Source of the DNA: Chloroflexota bacterium
GTDB taxonomy: Bacteria; Chloroflexota; Anaerolineae; Anaerolineales; Anaerolineaceae
Length of the DNA stretch: 64,000 nucleotides
Direction of reading: 5' to 3'
NCBI GenBank assembly: GCA_004347695.1
Contig: SLTK01000003.1
Location: 59,898-123,897 of the forward strand
This document shows positions 8,408-16,586 of the stretch, in pieces (positions within the stretch are counted from its first letter, which is position 1; every line of letters begins with the position of its first letter). A program made the position numbers and the translations under genes. A model generated the notes under the pieces. The model saw only the letters and a list, made by a program, of their open reading frames with translations. It ran no database searches and was not told the origin of the DNA.

Positions 8408-8850
8408 ATGAAAATTCAGCTCAAACCGTCGTTACCACCCCGAACAAAGGCCCAGGCTGCCTGATTCGCATCCTATACTTCATCTTCGTCGGCCTGTGGC
8501 TCGGCGGGATCGTAACCGTCGCTGCCTGGGTGCTGATCATTACCATCATCGGACTGCCGCTCGGTCTCTGGTTGCTCAACCGCCTGCCGCAGCTTATGAC
8601 CCTCAAACCGGTGCAGACCCAGACCCGGGTGACCGTCGTGGACGGCAAGGTGGTGTACCGCGAAACCAGCCTGCCGCCGCATCCATTCCTGCTGCGCGCA
8701 CTCTATTTCATTCTGGTAGGCTGGTGGTTCAGCGCCGTCTGGCTGATTCTGGCCTGGCTGCTGACCGGCCTCAGTCTGGGGCTTGGCCTGCCGCTGGCTT
8801 TCTGGATGTTCGACCGGGTGCCGGCCATCACAACTCTGGCGCGCTATTAA
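8408..8850 (+). pseudogene. YccF/DUF307-like two-repeat membrane protein with an apparent 5' frameshift
   Basis: The ATG at 8408 stops within 19 codons, while frame 1 stays open from at least 8401 and encodes NSAQTVVTTPNKGPGCLIRILYFIFVGLWLGGIVTVAAWVLIITIIGLPLGLWLLNRL...GLSLGLGLPLAFWMFDRVPAITTLARY. One extra A in the AAAA after ATG would restore MKNSAQTVV.... The track's 8530 start would cut a TM helix. Confidence 0.65.
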
Positions 8851-8855
8851 ATTAA

Positions 8856-8884
8856 ATCCACCCGGCCAATTTGACCGGGTGGAT
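8856..8884. terminator. Bidirectional terminator-like hairpin
   Basis: ATCCACCCGG...CCGGGTGGAT perfect stem between convergent genes. Confidence 0.75.
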
Positions 8885-8903
8885 TATGACTGCCTCCCTG
8901 AGT

Positions 8904-10190
8904 TTAGATCCAGCCGCGTAACTGCATCGCTTTGACGACGCGGGCTATGGATACCATATATGCTGCATCGCGCATATACACTTTTTCCTTGAGGGACATG
9001 TCCAAAACGGCGTTGAAGGCCTCGGTCATTTTGGTGTCCAACTTGGTGAGCACTTCGTCCTTGGTCCAATAGAAATTCATATCGTTCTGGACGCTTTCGA
9101 AGTAGGAAACGGTCACGCCGCCGGCATTGCACAGAAAATCGGGGACCAGGAAGATTCCGCGTTCCTTGATGACCGCATCCGCATCTGGGGTTGTCGGGCC
9201 GTTGGCGCCTTCGGCAATGATCTTGACCTTCTTAGAGATCTTTTGCACGGTTTCGCCGTTGACCTGCCCGCCCAGCGCAGCCGGGATCATAACATCCACA
9301 TCCTTGCTGATCCAGGCATTGCCGTCTTCAATCAAATAACCGGCTGCTTTGGCCCTGGTTTTATCGATCGAGCCGTACTGGTCGGTGATTTTCATCAGGA
9401 AGTGCGGGTCGATCCCGTCGTTTTTGGTGACGGTGTAGGAGGCGCGGTCTTCGCGATCCCAGTAAGAGACGCAAACAACCTTGCCACCCAATTGTTCGAT
9501 GAAGCCGATGGCAGCGTACTGAGCCACATTACCAAAGCCCTGGATCGCTGCGGTGCACTGGGTCGAGTCCAGTTTAAGGTGTTTCATCGCCTCGCGGACG
9601 GTGTAGATCACGCCGTAGCCGGTGGCTTCGGTGCGTCCCTGAGAACCACCGCCGCCCAGCGGCTTGCCGGTGATGACGCCCGGGGTGTACTGCCCAACCA
9701 GCTTCGAGTATTCATCCATCATCCAGCCCATCATTTGCGGGTTGGTGCCAACATCCGGCGCCGGCACGTCCTGGCGCGGTCCGATATTTTTCCACATTTG
9801 CTGTACCCACCCGCGCACCAGGCGTTCTTTTTCGCCCGTAGAAAGCGTAGCGGGGTCGACAATCACGCCGCCCTTGCCGCCGCCCAGCGGGATATCCACA
9901 ACGGCGCATTTCCAGGTCATCCAGGTAGCCAACGCGCGCACCATATCCAGCGTTTCAGCCGGATGCATGCGAATGCCGCCCTTGTTAGGGCCGCGGACAT
10001 CGTTGTGCTGCACGCGGAAGCCCTGGAAGATGCGGATCGTCCCATCATCCATGCGCACCGGAATGCGGAAAGAAAATTCGCGCAGCGGCCAGCGCAGGAT
10101 TTCACGCACCTGCGGGTCGAGTTTGAGTAGTTCAGCGACATGGTCGAATTGGCGCTGAGCCATTTCAAATTCGTTGGTGGGTTCTGACAT
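8904..10190 (-). CDS. gdhA: Glu/Leu/Phe/Val dehydrogenase (glutamate dehydrogenase)
   Basis: GFRVQHNDVRGPNKGGIRMHP, WKCAVVDIPLGGGKGGV, DVPAPDVGTNPQMMGWMMDEY, IQGFGNVAQYAA, IIAEGANGPTTPDAD. Confidence 0.95.
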   Translation of the reverse strand: MSEPTNEFEMAQRQFDHVAELLKLDPQVREILRWPLREFSFRIPVRMDDGTIRIFQGFRVQHNDVRGPNKGGIRMHPAETLDMVRALATWMTWKCAVVDIPLGGGKGGVIVDPATLSTGEKERLVRGWVQQMWKNIGPRQDVPAPDVGTNPQMMGWMMDEYSKLVGQYTPGVITGKPLGGGGSQGRTEATGYGVIYTVREAMKHLKLDSTQCTAAIQGFGNVAQYAAIGFIEQLGGKVVCVSYWDREDRASYTVTKNDGIDPHFLMKITDQYGSIDKTRAKAAGYLIEDGNAWISKDVDVMIPAALGGQVNGETVQKISKKVKIIAEGANGPTTPDADAVIKERGIFLVPDFLCNAGGVTVSYFESVQNDMNFYWTKDEVLTKLDTKMTEAFNAVLDMSLKEKVYMRDAAYMVSIARVVKAMQLRGWI

Positions 10191-10422
10191 TTATACTTCT
10201 CCTCTTGAGTTTTGAGAGAAAGGATTGGAATGGATCCAGCGTCAGGGGCAGCCTGGAAAACAACGGTGCGTGAATTTCTTATGGTTGGCCGCCAACACAC
10301 CGGAGTATTCGCCTGGCTGGGTACTCTATTAGGGTAGCAAACCTGAACCATTCGGTCAAGATGATAAAAATCGCTAATAGAGGGTGATACAAGTCGTCAA
10401 TTTGTGAATACCAGTACAAATC

Positions 10423-10464
10423 CTGGAAGGATAGAGGCGGTTCGAGCTGCCTCTATCCTTCCAG
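10423..10464. repeat. 16-bp-arm perfect hairpin (REP-like or terminator)
   Basis: CTGGAAGGATAGAGGC-ggttcgagct-GCCTCTATCCTTCCAG, no clear T tract. Confidence 0.7.
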
Positions 10465-10635
10465 CGAACTGTCCTTGAGGAGCGAAGCGGAGAGAAGCAA
10501 TCCATTTCGTCCGAACGGGACAAATATCCACCGGTCAAGGTTTTGATCGATCTCCGTGGATTGCTTCGCCCCTTCGAGGCATCGCAATGACAACCCTCAC
10601 CGAGCCATTGTGGGAAAACTTCGTCCCCCTGTTAT

Positions 10636-11046
10636 TTACGCTTTTGGCAGATCCTCAGGCGTGAAAGCCCCCGGCAGCAGCTCGCGTACGGTCAATTTTC
10701 GCACAATATTACCCTGATCATCGGCAATCAGCACCAGCGTGTCCATGCCAAACTCAGCCATTACCTGGCGGCAGCCGCCGCATGGCATGCCGGCGTTGGA
10801 AGTCACCACCGCAATAGCCGTAAAATTCTTTTCACCTTCAGACACAGCCTTAAAAATCGCTACGCGCTCAGCGCACATGGAAGCCGGGTAGGCTGCATTC
10901 TCCACATTGGCTCCGGTGAACACTTTGCCGGATGCTGTCAGTACAGCCGCACCGACCTGGTAATGTGAATACGGCGCATATGATCGGTGCTGTGCTTTTA
11001 TGGCATCTTCGATCAGCGCTGCAAATACCTCACGGTTTTCCGGCAT
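10636..11046 (-). CDS. cdd: Cytidine deaminase
   Basis: SYAPYSHYQVGAAVLT, TGANVENAAYPASMCAERVAIF, MPCGGCRQVMAEF. Confidence 0.95.
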   Translation of the reverse strand: MPENREVFAALIEDAIKAQHRSYAPYSHYQVGAAVLTASGKVFTGANVENAAYPASMCAERVAIFKAVSEGEKNFTAIAVVTSNAGMPCGGCRQVMAEFGMDTLVLIADDQGNIVRKLTVRELLPGAFTPEDLPKA

Positions 11047-12328
11047 CTAAATTTTCCTCATCTGGAATTTGCAGCGGCTGGCGGTGTGCCCGCACCTTAC
11101 GAATTCTTCGCCCGCTCACCTGTTCGACGGATAAATCCCAATCTTCGACCTGCATATGTTCACCACCGGTTGGTACGCGGCCAATGGTACCGTAAATGTA
11201 GCCGCCCAGCGTATCCGCCAGTTCAGTTGAAAGATTGGTACCCAGGACTTCATTGAAATCGTCCAGGCCGATCCGTCCGTTCAGCATAAATTCGTCTTCG
11301 GAAACGCGCTGGAAGAGATGCTCTTCACCCTGGTCGTATTCATCGCGAATTTCGCCAACGATCTCTTCGACGATGTCTTCCATGGTCACCAGACCAGCCA
11401 TGCCCCCGTATTCATCCACCACAATTGCCATGTGAATACTGCGGGATTGCATTTCACGCAATAACTCATCGACTTTCTTGGCCTCCGGCACAAAATAAGC
11501 CGGGCGCAGGAACGGGCGGATGCTTTCGGGCGGGGTTTCATCCAACTGGGTTCGCAGCAGGTCCTTGGCATATAACAACCCGATCACATTGTCGATTGTG
11601 TCATCGTAAACCGGCACCCGCGAGTGCCCCGAGAGGGTCAGCGCCTGGATCGAATCCGTCACGCTGGCATCCGCTTCCAGCGCCAGGATGTCGATACGCG
11701 GTACCATGATCTCGCGGCACAAAGTATCGCCGAAATGAAAAATGGAATAGATCATCTGGCGTTCGCCCTTATCCAACCCGCCTGACGATTGGCCAACCTC
11801 CACCCAGCTCTTCAGCTCATCTTCCGTCACGGATCCCGGAGTGCGTTCGATCGGCGCAGAATCGCCCAACAACCCCAGATAGAGCGCAGAAAATGGCCGC
11901 AGGATCACATCCAGCGCGCGCGCCAGAGGCGTCAGCCAGATCAGCCAGGATTCAGGATTTTTGCGTACCGCGCCTTCCACCCCAAATTCAAACGCCATCA
12001 CCGTCAGCCCGGCCAGAAAAACAACCAACAGACCGAACCCAACGGTAATTCCAGCCGCATAAACTGTTAACAACAGGTACACCAGGGCTGCCAGCAAAAA
12101 GTGCAGGATGATGATCATAAAGCGCAACGCCACCCGCAGGCTGATTTTTTCTACAATCGCCAGGGTTGGCTCCAGACTGCGTTGTTCATTTTGCGCGCCA
12201 AGGGTGATTAGCTGTGGCAAGTGGGCATTGCTCAGGCTCACCCGAACAGCGTTTATGAGTAAATCCAAAATAAAGGCTACAGCGGCAATAATCCAAAAAA
12301 TTTGAACGTCCAAACTTTCCAGCCTCAC
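11030..12328 (-). CDS. CNNM/HlyC-CorC-type membrane protein with CBS pair and C-terminal CorC_HlyC domain
   Basis: N-terminal TM domain, MVPRIDILALEADASVTDSI CBS, VVDEYGGMAGLVTMEDIVEEIVGEIRDEYD, C-terminal EDEFMLNGRIGLDDFNEVLGTNL. Confidence 0.95.
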   Translation of the reverse strand: MRLESLDVQIFWIIAAVAFILDLLINAVRVSLSNAHLPQLITLGAQNEQRSLEPTLAIVEKISLRVALRFMIIILHFLLAALVYLLLTVYAAGITVGFGLLVVFLAGLTVMAFEFGVEGAVRKNPESWLIWLTPLARALDVILRPFSALYLGLLGDSAPIERTPGSVTEDELKSWVEVGQSSGGLDKGERQMIYSIFHFGDTLCREIMVPRIDILALEADASVTDSIQALTLSGHSRVPVYDDTIDNVIGLLYAKDLLRTQLDETPPESIRPFLRPAYFVPEAKKVDELLREMQSRSIHMAIVVDEYGGMAGLVTMEDIVEEIVGEIRDEYDQGEEHLFQRVSEDEFMLNGRIGLDDFNEVLGTNLSTELADTLGGYIYGTIGRVPTGGEHMQVEDWDLSVEQVSGRRIRKVRAHRQPLQIPDEENLDAGKP

Positions 12329-12331
12329 TTC

Positions 12332-13363
12332 TTATTCACGAGCCGGACTCACGTCCTGATTGTTAAAGCGATGAGTAAATGGTTTCAGAATAGTTTCATC
12401 CGGCAACTGGCTGTCTTCGATTACAGAATAGGATACCTGGCAGCCGTTTCCAAGTTCACTATTGGCAATTTTAACATCAGGCCCAATCTGGCAGGCCGTT
12501 CCGATAACCGTACTCCCCTGCAAAACCGTTCCTGGGAGCAGCAGTGTCTCGCGTCCAATGCTGACATCCGCATCGATGTAGGTGGTGGCCGGGTCGATCA
12601 TACTGACGCCAGCCAGCATCCAGCGGGAGTTGATCCGGCTGCGCAGCACTGCTGCCGCCTCGGCCAAATGCTGACGGGTGTTGATCCCCAATGCTTCCTG
12701 TGGATCATCCGCAATCAGCGCCTGCACCGGCAAACCTTGTGCGACTGCTACGCCGACGATATCGGTAAGGTAATACTCACCCTTGGGCGAAAGCTTGATC
12801 TGGCGCAGCGCATCCCACAGCCAGAGGTTATCGAAGCAATACACGCTGGCATTGAGCTCGCGAATGGCCAGAACGTCCGGGGTTGCCTGCGCTTCCTCGA
12901 CGATCGCGCATACCGAACCATCTGCGCCGCGTACCACACGTCCAAACCCATGCGGGTCAGGCAGTACCACGCTTAACATGCTGATCGGTCCGGAATTGCT
13001 GCGCGCCAACACAACCAGATGGCTGAAGGTAGTGTTGGTTAATAGCGGCATGTCGCCGGTTGTGACCAGTAACAGGCCCGGTTGACCCGACAGCAGCGGT
13101 TCAGCCATTTGCAGCGCGTGTGCAGTTCCCAATTGTTCTTGCTGCAGCACAAAACGTGCATGACTGCCGACTGCCTGGCGCACCTGATCTGCACCGTGGC
13201 CTATGACCACGACCGGCAGTTCACGGGTCACACCTGCGACGGCGCGCAGGGTATGCTCGATCATCGGCACGCCCGCCAGGGGGTGAAGCACCTTTGGCAG
13301 GTCGGACTGCATGCGTTTGCCAAAACCGGCAGCCAGGATGACGGCGTTTAATGAATCGCTCAT
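12332..13363 (-). CDS. GlmU-like nucleotidyltransferase with short left-handed beta-helix tail
   Basis: VILAAGFGKRMQSDLPKVLHPLAGVPMI, QQEQLGTAHALQMAEP, GDMPLL; only a few hexapeptide turns before the end (343 aa). Confidence 0.85.
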   Translation of the reverse strand: MSDSLNAVILAAGFGKRMQSDLPKVLHPLAGVPMIEHTLRAVAGVTRELPVVVIGHGADQVRQAVGSHARFVLQQEQLGTAHALQMAEPLLSGQPGLLLVTTGDMPLLTNTTFSHLVVLARSNSGPISMLSVVLPDPHGFGRVVRGADGSVCAIVEEAQATPDVLAIRELNASVYCFDNLWLWDALRQIKLSPKGEYYLTDIVGVAVAQGLPVQALIADDPQEALGINTRQHLAEAAAVLRSRINSRWMLAGVSMIDPATTYIDADVSIGRETLLLPGTVLQGSTVIGTACQIGPDVKIANSELGNGCQVSYSVIEDSQLPDETILKPFTHRFNNQDVSPARE

Positions 13364-13505
13364 CGCGCTCTGATGTTCAGAAATATGAAATTTATGAAAT
13401 TATGGATAATTTGCCCCGGCACAGCACAGCAAAGCAGCCCTTGATAAGGCGAAGGGTCATCCGGTTGTGCAGAAGATTCGGTCTCAGCGTTCATGCTTAT
13501 TTTTA

Positions 13506-13579
13506 TGGCTGGGGCACCTGGACTCGAACCAAGATCCACAGATCCAAAGTCTGGTGTGCTGCCATTGCACCATGCCCCA
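13506..13579 (-). tRNA. tRNA-Gln (anticodon TTG), CCA encoded
   Basis: Minus strand TGGGGCATGGTGCAATGGCAGCACACCAGACTTTGGATCTGTGGATCTTGGTTCGAGTCCAGGTGCCCCAGCCA folds as a cloverleaf; anticodon loop CTTTGGA. Confidence 0.96.
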
Positions 13580-13712
13580 GTGGGGGCTACCGCCCCAAAG
13601 TGGTGCTATTTTAGCACAGAATATCCACCAGTGCCAACCCGCCCGGGCCTTGGAGAGGCATCGTGCCAGCATCCTGGAGGGGAAAGGTTTCAAAACAACC
13701 AGAGGATTGATA

Positions 13713-13745
13713 AAAAATCCCCTCTGGTTTCTCAGAGGGGATTTT
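13713..13745 (-). terminator. Terminator hairpin
   Basis: AAAAATCCCCTCTG...CAGAGGGGATTTT, downstream of the minus-strand surface protein. Confidence 0.85.
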
Positions 13746-13763
13746 CGTGGTTAAGGATATGGA

Positions 13764-14789
13764 TTATTCTTCGATTTTCTTGGAGAGACCTTGCAGCACC
13801 AGGCCGATACCGAGGAGTGCCAGACCGAGTCTCCCGAATACGGATTGCACATTTGCCATCGGGGAAGGCATTGACTGATCTGCACCGGTCACTGGGATGA
13901 GGACCCTATTGGTCGAAGGCGGAGGAGGAGCAAAGGTCGCAGGGTCAGTGGGGTCAGTGGTTTCTGTTACGACCGGGGTAACTGTCACGACCGGAGTGTC
14001 CGTAACAACCGCAGTAACTGTCACGACCGGGGTTTCGGTTACGACCGGAGTGTCCGTAACAACCGGGGTATCGGTCACGACGGGGGTGTCAGTAACAACC
14101 GCAGTAACTGTCACGACTGGAGTTTCGGTGACAACTGGAGTTTCAGTGACAACCGGAGTTTCAGTAACCACCGGAGTATCGGTTACAACTGGGGTATCGG
14201 TCACGACCGGAGTGTCTGTCACAACAGGCGTATCCGTCACAACCGGAGTATCGGTTACAACCGGGGTATCAGTAACGACTGGAGTATCAGTAACGACTGG
14301 AGTATCAGTAACAATCAGGCCATCCACCCGATAGTTGTCATTCTTTATCTTAGCACTCTCCAGCCAAAGATCAACGGTATATACACCCCAGTCATCAGGT
14401 AATACTGTGTAAGCATCTACACAAAAATAACCAGTTGCAAGGGCTGTTACTGAAACATTGGCGACCTCGGTATCCGAGTCACCGCTCGAGCCGCCAGGAT
14501 TTCCGGTAACTGTAACTTGGTACGTTGTATTTGGTATAAAACCTTCCCCTCGCACAACCACGGTTTGACCAATTGCGTAATGGTTCTTGTCTTGATCAGC
14601 GCCGGCATCAACGCTGCAAGGCTGAACTGTGGTCCAAATTGACCCGGCCCCGCCTTGTTGAGCCTGAACCTGCTTCATAGGTATGACGTTAAATACTAAT
14701 GAAGCGATAAGCAGCCCCAGTCCGCTGATATAGCTGATACGGCTCAGCGAGCGCAGTGTTTTGTGTAAGGGAATTCCGTGTGTATTCAT
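13764..14789 (-). CDS. Cell-surface protein with about 20 tandem (V/P)VVT(D/E/V)T hexapeptides and an LPXTG-like sorting tail
   Basis: N-terminal hydrophobic signal, Ig-like N-domain, repeat region, C-terminus LIPVTGADQ...VFGRLGLALLGIGLVLQGLSKKIEE (motif, TM, basic tail). Confidence 0.85.
   Translation of the reverse strand: MNTHGIPLHKTLRSLSRISYISGLGLLIASLVFNVIPMKQVQAQQGGAGSIWTTVQPCSVDAGADQDKNHYAIGQTVVVRGEGFIPNTTYQVTVTGNPGGSSGDSDTEVANVSVTALATGYFCVDAYTVLPDDWGVYTVDLWLESAKIKNDNYRVDGLIVTDTPVVTDTPVVTDTPVVTDTPVVTDTPVVTDTPVVTDTPVVTDTPVVTETPVVTETPVVTETPVVTVTAVVTDTPVVTDTPVVTDTPVVTETPVVTVTAVVTDTPVVTVTPVVTETTDPTDPATFAPPPPSTNRVLIPVTGADQSMPSPMANVQSVFGRLGLALLGIGLVLQGLSKKIEE
13957..14312. repeat. 18-bp-period coding tandem repeat
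   Basis: About 20 units of GTNAC(A/G)ACNGGNGTNTCN on the + strand, encoding PVVTDT on the minus strand. Confidence 0.95.
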
Positions 14790-14961
14790 TTGGCTCTCCT
14801 GTTTCCCAGTAGTAAAAAAGGAAGAAAACGATCTTGAAATAAAAAGTTGTTAAGACCAGCGCCTGAAATGGCACTGGGGTAAATATCCCGCCAGTTGCGG
14901 GAAAAGATGAAATCCGATGGATGTTATTTAAATGTGCAAGGACATCCTGGCTAACCATTTG

Positions 14962-15048
14962 GGCCGGTTTCGCTATTGGCTCCCCACATCCCGCTTTCCC
15001 CCTTGGAAAAGATAGCGACCAATTTCGGGTTCGTGGATCGACGCCGCC
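14962..15048 (-). ncRNA. Structured leader RNA, copy 1 (gene-proximal), unidentified riboswitch-like motif
   Basis: GGCGGCGTCGATCCACGAACCCGAAATTGGTCGCTATCTTTTCCAAGGGGGAAAGCGGGATGTGGGGAGCCAATAGCGAAACCGGCC; shares conserved blocks with copy 2 while the helices differ by compensatory changes. Confidence 0.6.
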
Positions 15049-15076
15049 CTTGCTTTGGTATTAACTGGTATTAAAT

Positions 15077-15101
15077 AAAAAAACCAGCCCAAAGGCCGGT
15101 T
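15077..15101 (-). terminator. Rho-independent terminator overlapping the 3' end of leader RNA copy 2
   Basis: Minus strand AACCGGCC-TTT-GGGCTGGTT then TTTTTATTT. Confidence 0.75.
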
Positions 15102-15179
15102 TCGCTACTGGCTCCCTATGCACCTGTCCCCACTTTCAGGACCAAGCGACCACGTTTTGGCACATAGATCTTCGCCGCC
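15094..15179 (-). ncRNA. Structured leader RNA, copy 2 (promoter-proximal)
   Basis: GGCGGCGAAGATCTATGTGCCAAAACGTGGTCGCTTGGTCCTGAAAGTGGGGACAGGTGCATAGGGAGCCAGTAGCGAAACCGGCC; helix CTATGTGCC/GGTGCATAG and GGTCGCT/AGCGAAACC. Confidence 0.6.
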
Positions 15180-15510
15180 TTATAATACCACTCAATTATT
15201 AATGTTGTTACTTAGTATTATATATCAATAAAAGTCCTTGTCAATAATTTTTTGGTTTGTAATTGGTAGAAATTTCTAAGAAATACTCACCCGTTTCAAA
15301 GACTTTCGAATATCCAGCACTTATGTATTCAAGTGCTTAAGTATTATACAGAAAAAATATGGAATTGAAAACAACCAATATTTGACCTGTCAGATCTCCT
15401 GGTAAACCCATATTTTCCGTGACATTCAGTACCAGTGACATTCCACACTGACATTCCGCACCTTGACAGAGCCAGCTTCGCTGACTATACTCGAATTAAA
15501 TTGAATACTT

Positions 15511-15640
15511 GGCCTTCGGGGCAGGGTGCGGGATCATGATCCCAATTCCCGATCGGTGGTGATAACCCACGAGCGCATCAATCAGCGCATGACCTGGTGA
15601 AACTCCAGGGTCGACGGTAAAGTCCGGATGAAAGAAGGCA
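15511..15640 (+). promoter_or_regulatory. FMN riboswitch (RFN element)
   Basis: CCTTCGGGGCAGGGTG...TTCCCGATCGGTGGTGATAACCCACGAGC...GACCTGGTGAAACTCCAGGGTCGACGGTAAAGTCCGGATGAAAGAAGG matches the canonical RFN blocks. Confidence 0.95.
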
Positions 15641-15683
15641 AATGAGACCGGTGTTGCTTGCAATGGGCGCACTGCGTCTGCCA

Positions 15684-15720
15684 TGCCCCGAAGACTTGTT
15701 GTTTTCGGGTTTTCGTTTTT
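15684..15720 (+). terminator. Terminator of the FMN riboswitch expression platform
   Basis: CCCCGAAGAC-TTGTTG-TTTTCGGG followed by TTTTCGTTTTT. Confidence 0.8.
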
Positions 15721-15752
15721 AACGCAAACCTGCTCTGAAGAAAGGATATCTT

Positions 15753-16571
15753 ATGGAAGTGAGTATTCCGAACGCGCTGCGCGCTTTACAGGCCAAGAAC
15801 CGGCTGTTTCGCCGCGCGCGGCTGTTCCTCACGCCCATCTCGCTGGTTTTAGCCCTGGTGCTGTGGGAATTGGTGGCGCGCATCGCCAACCTGCCAGCCT
15901 TCATTTTGCCCACCCCCGGCCGCGTGTTCGAGCGTTTTATTCAGGCTGCCAGCGACGGAACCTTGCTGCGTCACACTCTGGCTACCCTGCTCGAAGTCGT
16001 CCTTGGGTTGATTGCCGGGACGGTGCTGGCAACCTTTACCGGCTATTGGATTGCTCGCTCGCGCATGTTCGAGAAATTGATCGCTCCTTACCTGGTCGCC
16101 AGCCAGGCAATTCCCATAGTCGCCATCGCCCCGCTGCTGGTCATCTGGTTCGGCCCAGGCATGGGTACCAAAGTATTGATCTGCTCGCTGATTGTGTTCT
16201 TCCCGGTGCTGGTGAACACGGTGGTCGGCCTGCGTGCGGTACCCGAAGATTTGCGCACCCTGATGCGCTCCCTGCGCGCCACCCGCCTGCAAAACTTGAA
16301 ATATCTGGAAATCCCGGCAGCCCTGCCAGTCTTTCTTGGCGGGCTGCGCATCGGTGCCACCCTCTCGGTGATCGGCGGCGTGATCGGCGAGCTGGTCGGC
16401 TCGAATCGCGGGTTGGGATTTCTGATCAATGTCGGCCGCGGTCAGTTTGACACCGCACTGGTTTTTGTCGCTGTTTTCACTCTGGTTACGCTGGCGCTGG
16501 CGCTCTACGGCCTGGTCATGCTATTGGAAAAACGCCTGCTTTCGTGGCAAAACGAGCCGCAGGAAAAATAA
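15753..16571 (+). CDS. ribX: ABC transporter permease, probable riboflavin transporter RibX
   Basis: SsuC/ThiX-like permease (IAPLLVIWFGPGMGTKVLICSLIVFFPVLVNTVVGLRAVP); downstream of an FMN riboswitch. Confidence 0.85.
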   Translation: MEVSIPNALRALQAKNRLFRRARLFLTPISLVLALVLWELVARIANLPAFILPTPGRVFERFIQAASDGTLLRHTLATLLEVVLGLIAGTVLATFTGYWIARSRMFEKLIAPYLVASQAIPIVAIAPLLVIWFGPGMGTKVLICSLIVFFPVLVNTVVGLRAVPEDLRTLMRSLRATRLQNLKYLEIPAALPVFLGGLRIGATLSVIGGVIGELVGSNRGLGFLINVGRGQFDTALVFVAVFTLVTLALALYGLVMLLEKRLLSWQNEPQEK

Positions 16572-16586
16572 TTTCTGGAGAAACAA

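Noticed and set aside
9243-10130. 295-aa plus-strand ORF
   Set aside because: Antisense to gdhA; His-rich, low-complexity translation typical of a shadow ORF.
13897-14334. 145-aa VTTGVS repeat ORF on the plus strand
   Set aside because: Antisense of the repeat region of the surface protein; repeats keep both strands open.
14962-15179. Assigning the leader RNA to the canonical c-di-GMP-I (GEMM) family
   Set aside because: The hallmark GCAAACC and ACGCAAAGC blocks are not present in the expected order, so the family is left open pending Infernal.
15683-16450. 255-aa plus-strand ORF overlapping the ABC permease
   Set aside because: Out-of-frame shadow; the permease at 15753..16571 has clear family motifs and hydrophobicity.
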